From a virus: a stretch of 23,140 bases of DNA. Each line of letters begins with the position of its first letter. Within the stretch, counting starts at the first letter, position 1. Location: positions 1 to 23,140 of the IMG/VR virus record IMGVR_UViG_3300046829_000015, one strand, 5' to 3'. The notes under the pieces are model-generated. The model was not told the DNA's origin. It saw only the letters and a list, made by a program, of their open reading frames with translations, and made no database searches. The position numbers and the translations under genes were made by a program. This document shows positions 22,500-23,140 of the stretch, piece by piece.

Positions 22500-22724
22500 A
22501 GCAACCGAATGCACGCTTCCGAACAGGCTACCAAGCATTGCACAACCACTACAACAGTAATGACTCCACTTGCCATCCTCTTTGCACATCTTCCAATGCT
22601 TTCGACGTACCAAATCCATGGCATTGGGCCAACCTTGATTAACGCCTACGACCAGTCTTCTATCGCATCCATCGCATACGAAGGTAACAGTACCCTTTCG
22701 CTGATAGCTACGATCAATAGCCAT
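22494..22724 (-). CDS. Small zinc-ribbon-like protein
   Basis: 76 residues from ATG 22724 (AGG 8 nt upstream; a GTG three codons earlier is an alternative). Two CxxC knuckles, Cys17-x2-Cys20 (CDGC) and Cys58-x2-Cys61 (CSGC), with additional Cys47, Cys57, His43 and His55 between or beside them, suggest one structural zinc site. Charged, no membrane segment. It is expressed from its own consensus promoter (22831-22859) and lies directly upstream of the predicted late promoter, so a regulatory role is possible but unproven. The stop TGA is inside a perfect palindromic repeat, and another perfect copy precedes the gene. Confidence 0.7.
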   Translation of the reverse strand: MAIDRSYQRKGTVTFVCDGCDRRLVVGVNQGWPNAMDLVRRKHWKMCKEDGKWSHYCCSGCAMLGSLFGSVHSVAV

Positions 22725-22738
22725 GATCAACACCTGAT

Positions 22739-22751
22739 GTTTGAGTCAAAC
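22739..22751. repeat. Dispersed palindrome, perfect
   Basis: GTTTGAGTCAAAC in the leader of the zinc-ribbon gene, 14 nt before its ATG. Confidence 0.9.
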
Positions 22752-22830
22752 GGAGATGAGCCGGAATTGTATATATACCCCTCCCCACCCATAACCAGCA
22801 TCCGTTCTCGCTCTCACGCGAAACTTCGCT

Positions 22831-22859
22831 ATTTTAGCACATTTCTATTCATTTGTCAA
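22831..22859 (-). promoter_or_regulatory. Predicted promoter of the zinc-ribbon gene (sigma70-type)
   Basis: On the minus strand, TTGACA (22854-22859) and TAAAAT (22831-22836) have a 17-bp spacer and a TG extended -10. The expected start is near 22824, about 100 nt before the ATG. A 19-bp dyad lies 4 bp upstream of the -35. Confidence 0.75.
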
Positions 22860-22863
22860 TGGG

Positions 22864-22882
22864 GTGCGACAATATGTCACAC
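22864..22882. promoter_or_regulatory. Imperfect 19-bp dyad next to a -35, possible operator
   Basis: GTGCGACA-ATA-TGTCACAC: the two 8-base arms match at 7 of 8 positions. It lies immediately upstream of the -35 of the zinc-ribbon promoter, a usual site for an activator or repressor. Confidence 0.45.
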
Positions 22883-22991
22883 CTACCAACTATCATTTCA
22901 CAGTGCCCACAGCGCGTGAGCGCGTGACGTGTCGCGGGGTATATTTTGTCGCTCGCATGGTGTTCTAAAGCCGCTTCTCTCCTCCGGGTTA

Positions 22992-23034
22992 GGGGTAAGA
23001 CTCTCCTCGCCGCAGGCACGGATAGTCTTACCCC
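22992..23034. repeat. Perfect 11-bp inverted repeat with 21-nt loop
   Basis: GGGGTAAGACT (22992-23002) and AGTCTTACCCC (23024-23034) are exact complements around a GC-rich loop. No T tract follows on either strand, so it may be a protein-binding site or an RNA/cruciform hairpin rather than a simple terminator. Confidence 0.6.
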
Positions 23035-23072
23035 ATCATTATCCCACCCTGCATCCACACAAAACAGCCCGT

Positions 23073-23085
23073 GTTTGACTCACAC
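23073..23085. repeat. Dispersed palindrome, variant
   Basis: GTTTGACTCACAC near the right edge; suggests that the series continues outside the window. Confidence 0.7.
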
Positions 23086-23140
23086 AGTGCATCATACCCC
23101 CAATTCCACCAAAAGTGATTCCCGCCGGTGCCGCATCCCC

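Larger units (their letters stand above)
22725..23140. other. 416-bp gene-free regulatory stretch at the right edge
   Basis: No convincing gene on either strand. It contains a perfect palindrome, the zinc-ribbon promoter, a 19-bp dyad, an 11-bp inverted repeat (22992-23034) and a variant palindrome (23073-23085). I see nothing identifiable in the last 55 bases. Confidence 0.65.

Noticed and set aside
1495-22751. CRISPR array built from the repeated 13-mer
   Set aside because: Copies are hundreds to thousands of bases apart, palindromic, and separated by genes rather than spacers.
22849-23058. Minus-strand open frame of 69 residues at the right edge
   Set aside because: It runs through the inverted repeat and the dyad next to the promoter, has no ribosome site, and its composition is unlike the other genes.

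Overview
The window is the structural (late) module of a tailed double-stranded DNA phage (Caudoviricetes) with podovirus-type gene content. All 25 supported genes lie on the minus strand, so transcription runs from right to left. Evidence for a podovirus: a large terminase, a P22-sized portal, scaffold, major capsid protein, a short-tail adaptor and nozzle, a tail fibre ending in an S74 chaperone domain, and a block of Gly/Pro/Gln-rich putative ejection proteins that leads into a very large peptidoglycan-degrading protein. No tape-measure, sheath or tail-tube genes are seen. The host cannot be named from the sequence. Strong AGGAGG ribosome sites, sigma70-type promoters and moderately high GC fit a proteobacterium.

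Layout, right to left in the direction of transcription. 22.7-23.1 kb: regulatory DNA with an 11-bp inverted repeat, a 19-bp dyad and a consensus sigma70 promoter driving a 76-residue zinc-ribbon protein. 22.05-22.49 kb: a second consensus promoter with upstream repeats, then a roughly 260-nt leader holding a terminator-like hairpin with a T tract; this looks like the late promoter. 22.05-18.4 kb: three small unknown genes, small terminase, two small unknown genes and large terminase. 18.4-11.7 kb: a two-TM mini-protein, portal, scaffold, major capsid, two unknown virion-module genes and head-tail adaptor. 11.7-8.0 kb: tail nozzle and S74 tail fibre. 8.0-3.2 kb: a small unknown, a GNAT acetyltransferase and low-complexity candidate ejection proteins. 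3.1 kb to the left edge: at least 1037 residues of a protein carrying an M15-type endopeptidase and a SleB-like hydrolase domain. It continues outside the window and has no complete frame inside it.

The standout signal is not a gene. A 13-bp palindrome, GTTTGA(C/G)TCAAAC, occurs 14 times exactly and at least 10 more times with one to three changes. It sits at every gene junction with a real gap and is absent where genes overlap or abut. Every copy keeps the core TGA(C/G)TCA, which contains GANTC. At several junctions it is joined, 3-5 nt away and in either orientation, to a hairpin of the form TCCTCGC-GAAG-GCGGGGA whose stem pairs covary between copies. Together they form a composite dispersed element of about 36 bp that resembles no named element I know. 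The palindrome is comparable in length, number and location to the mycobacteriophage L5 stoperators, but differs in being symmetric and in its sequence.
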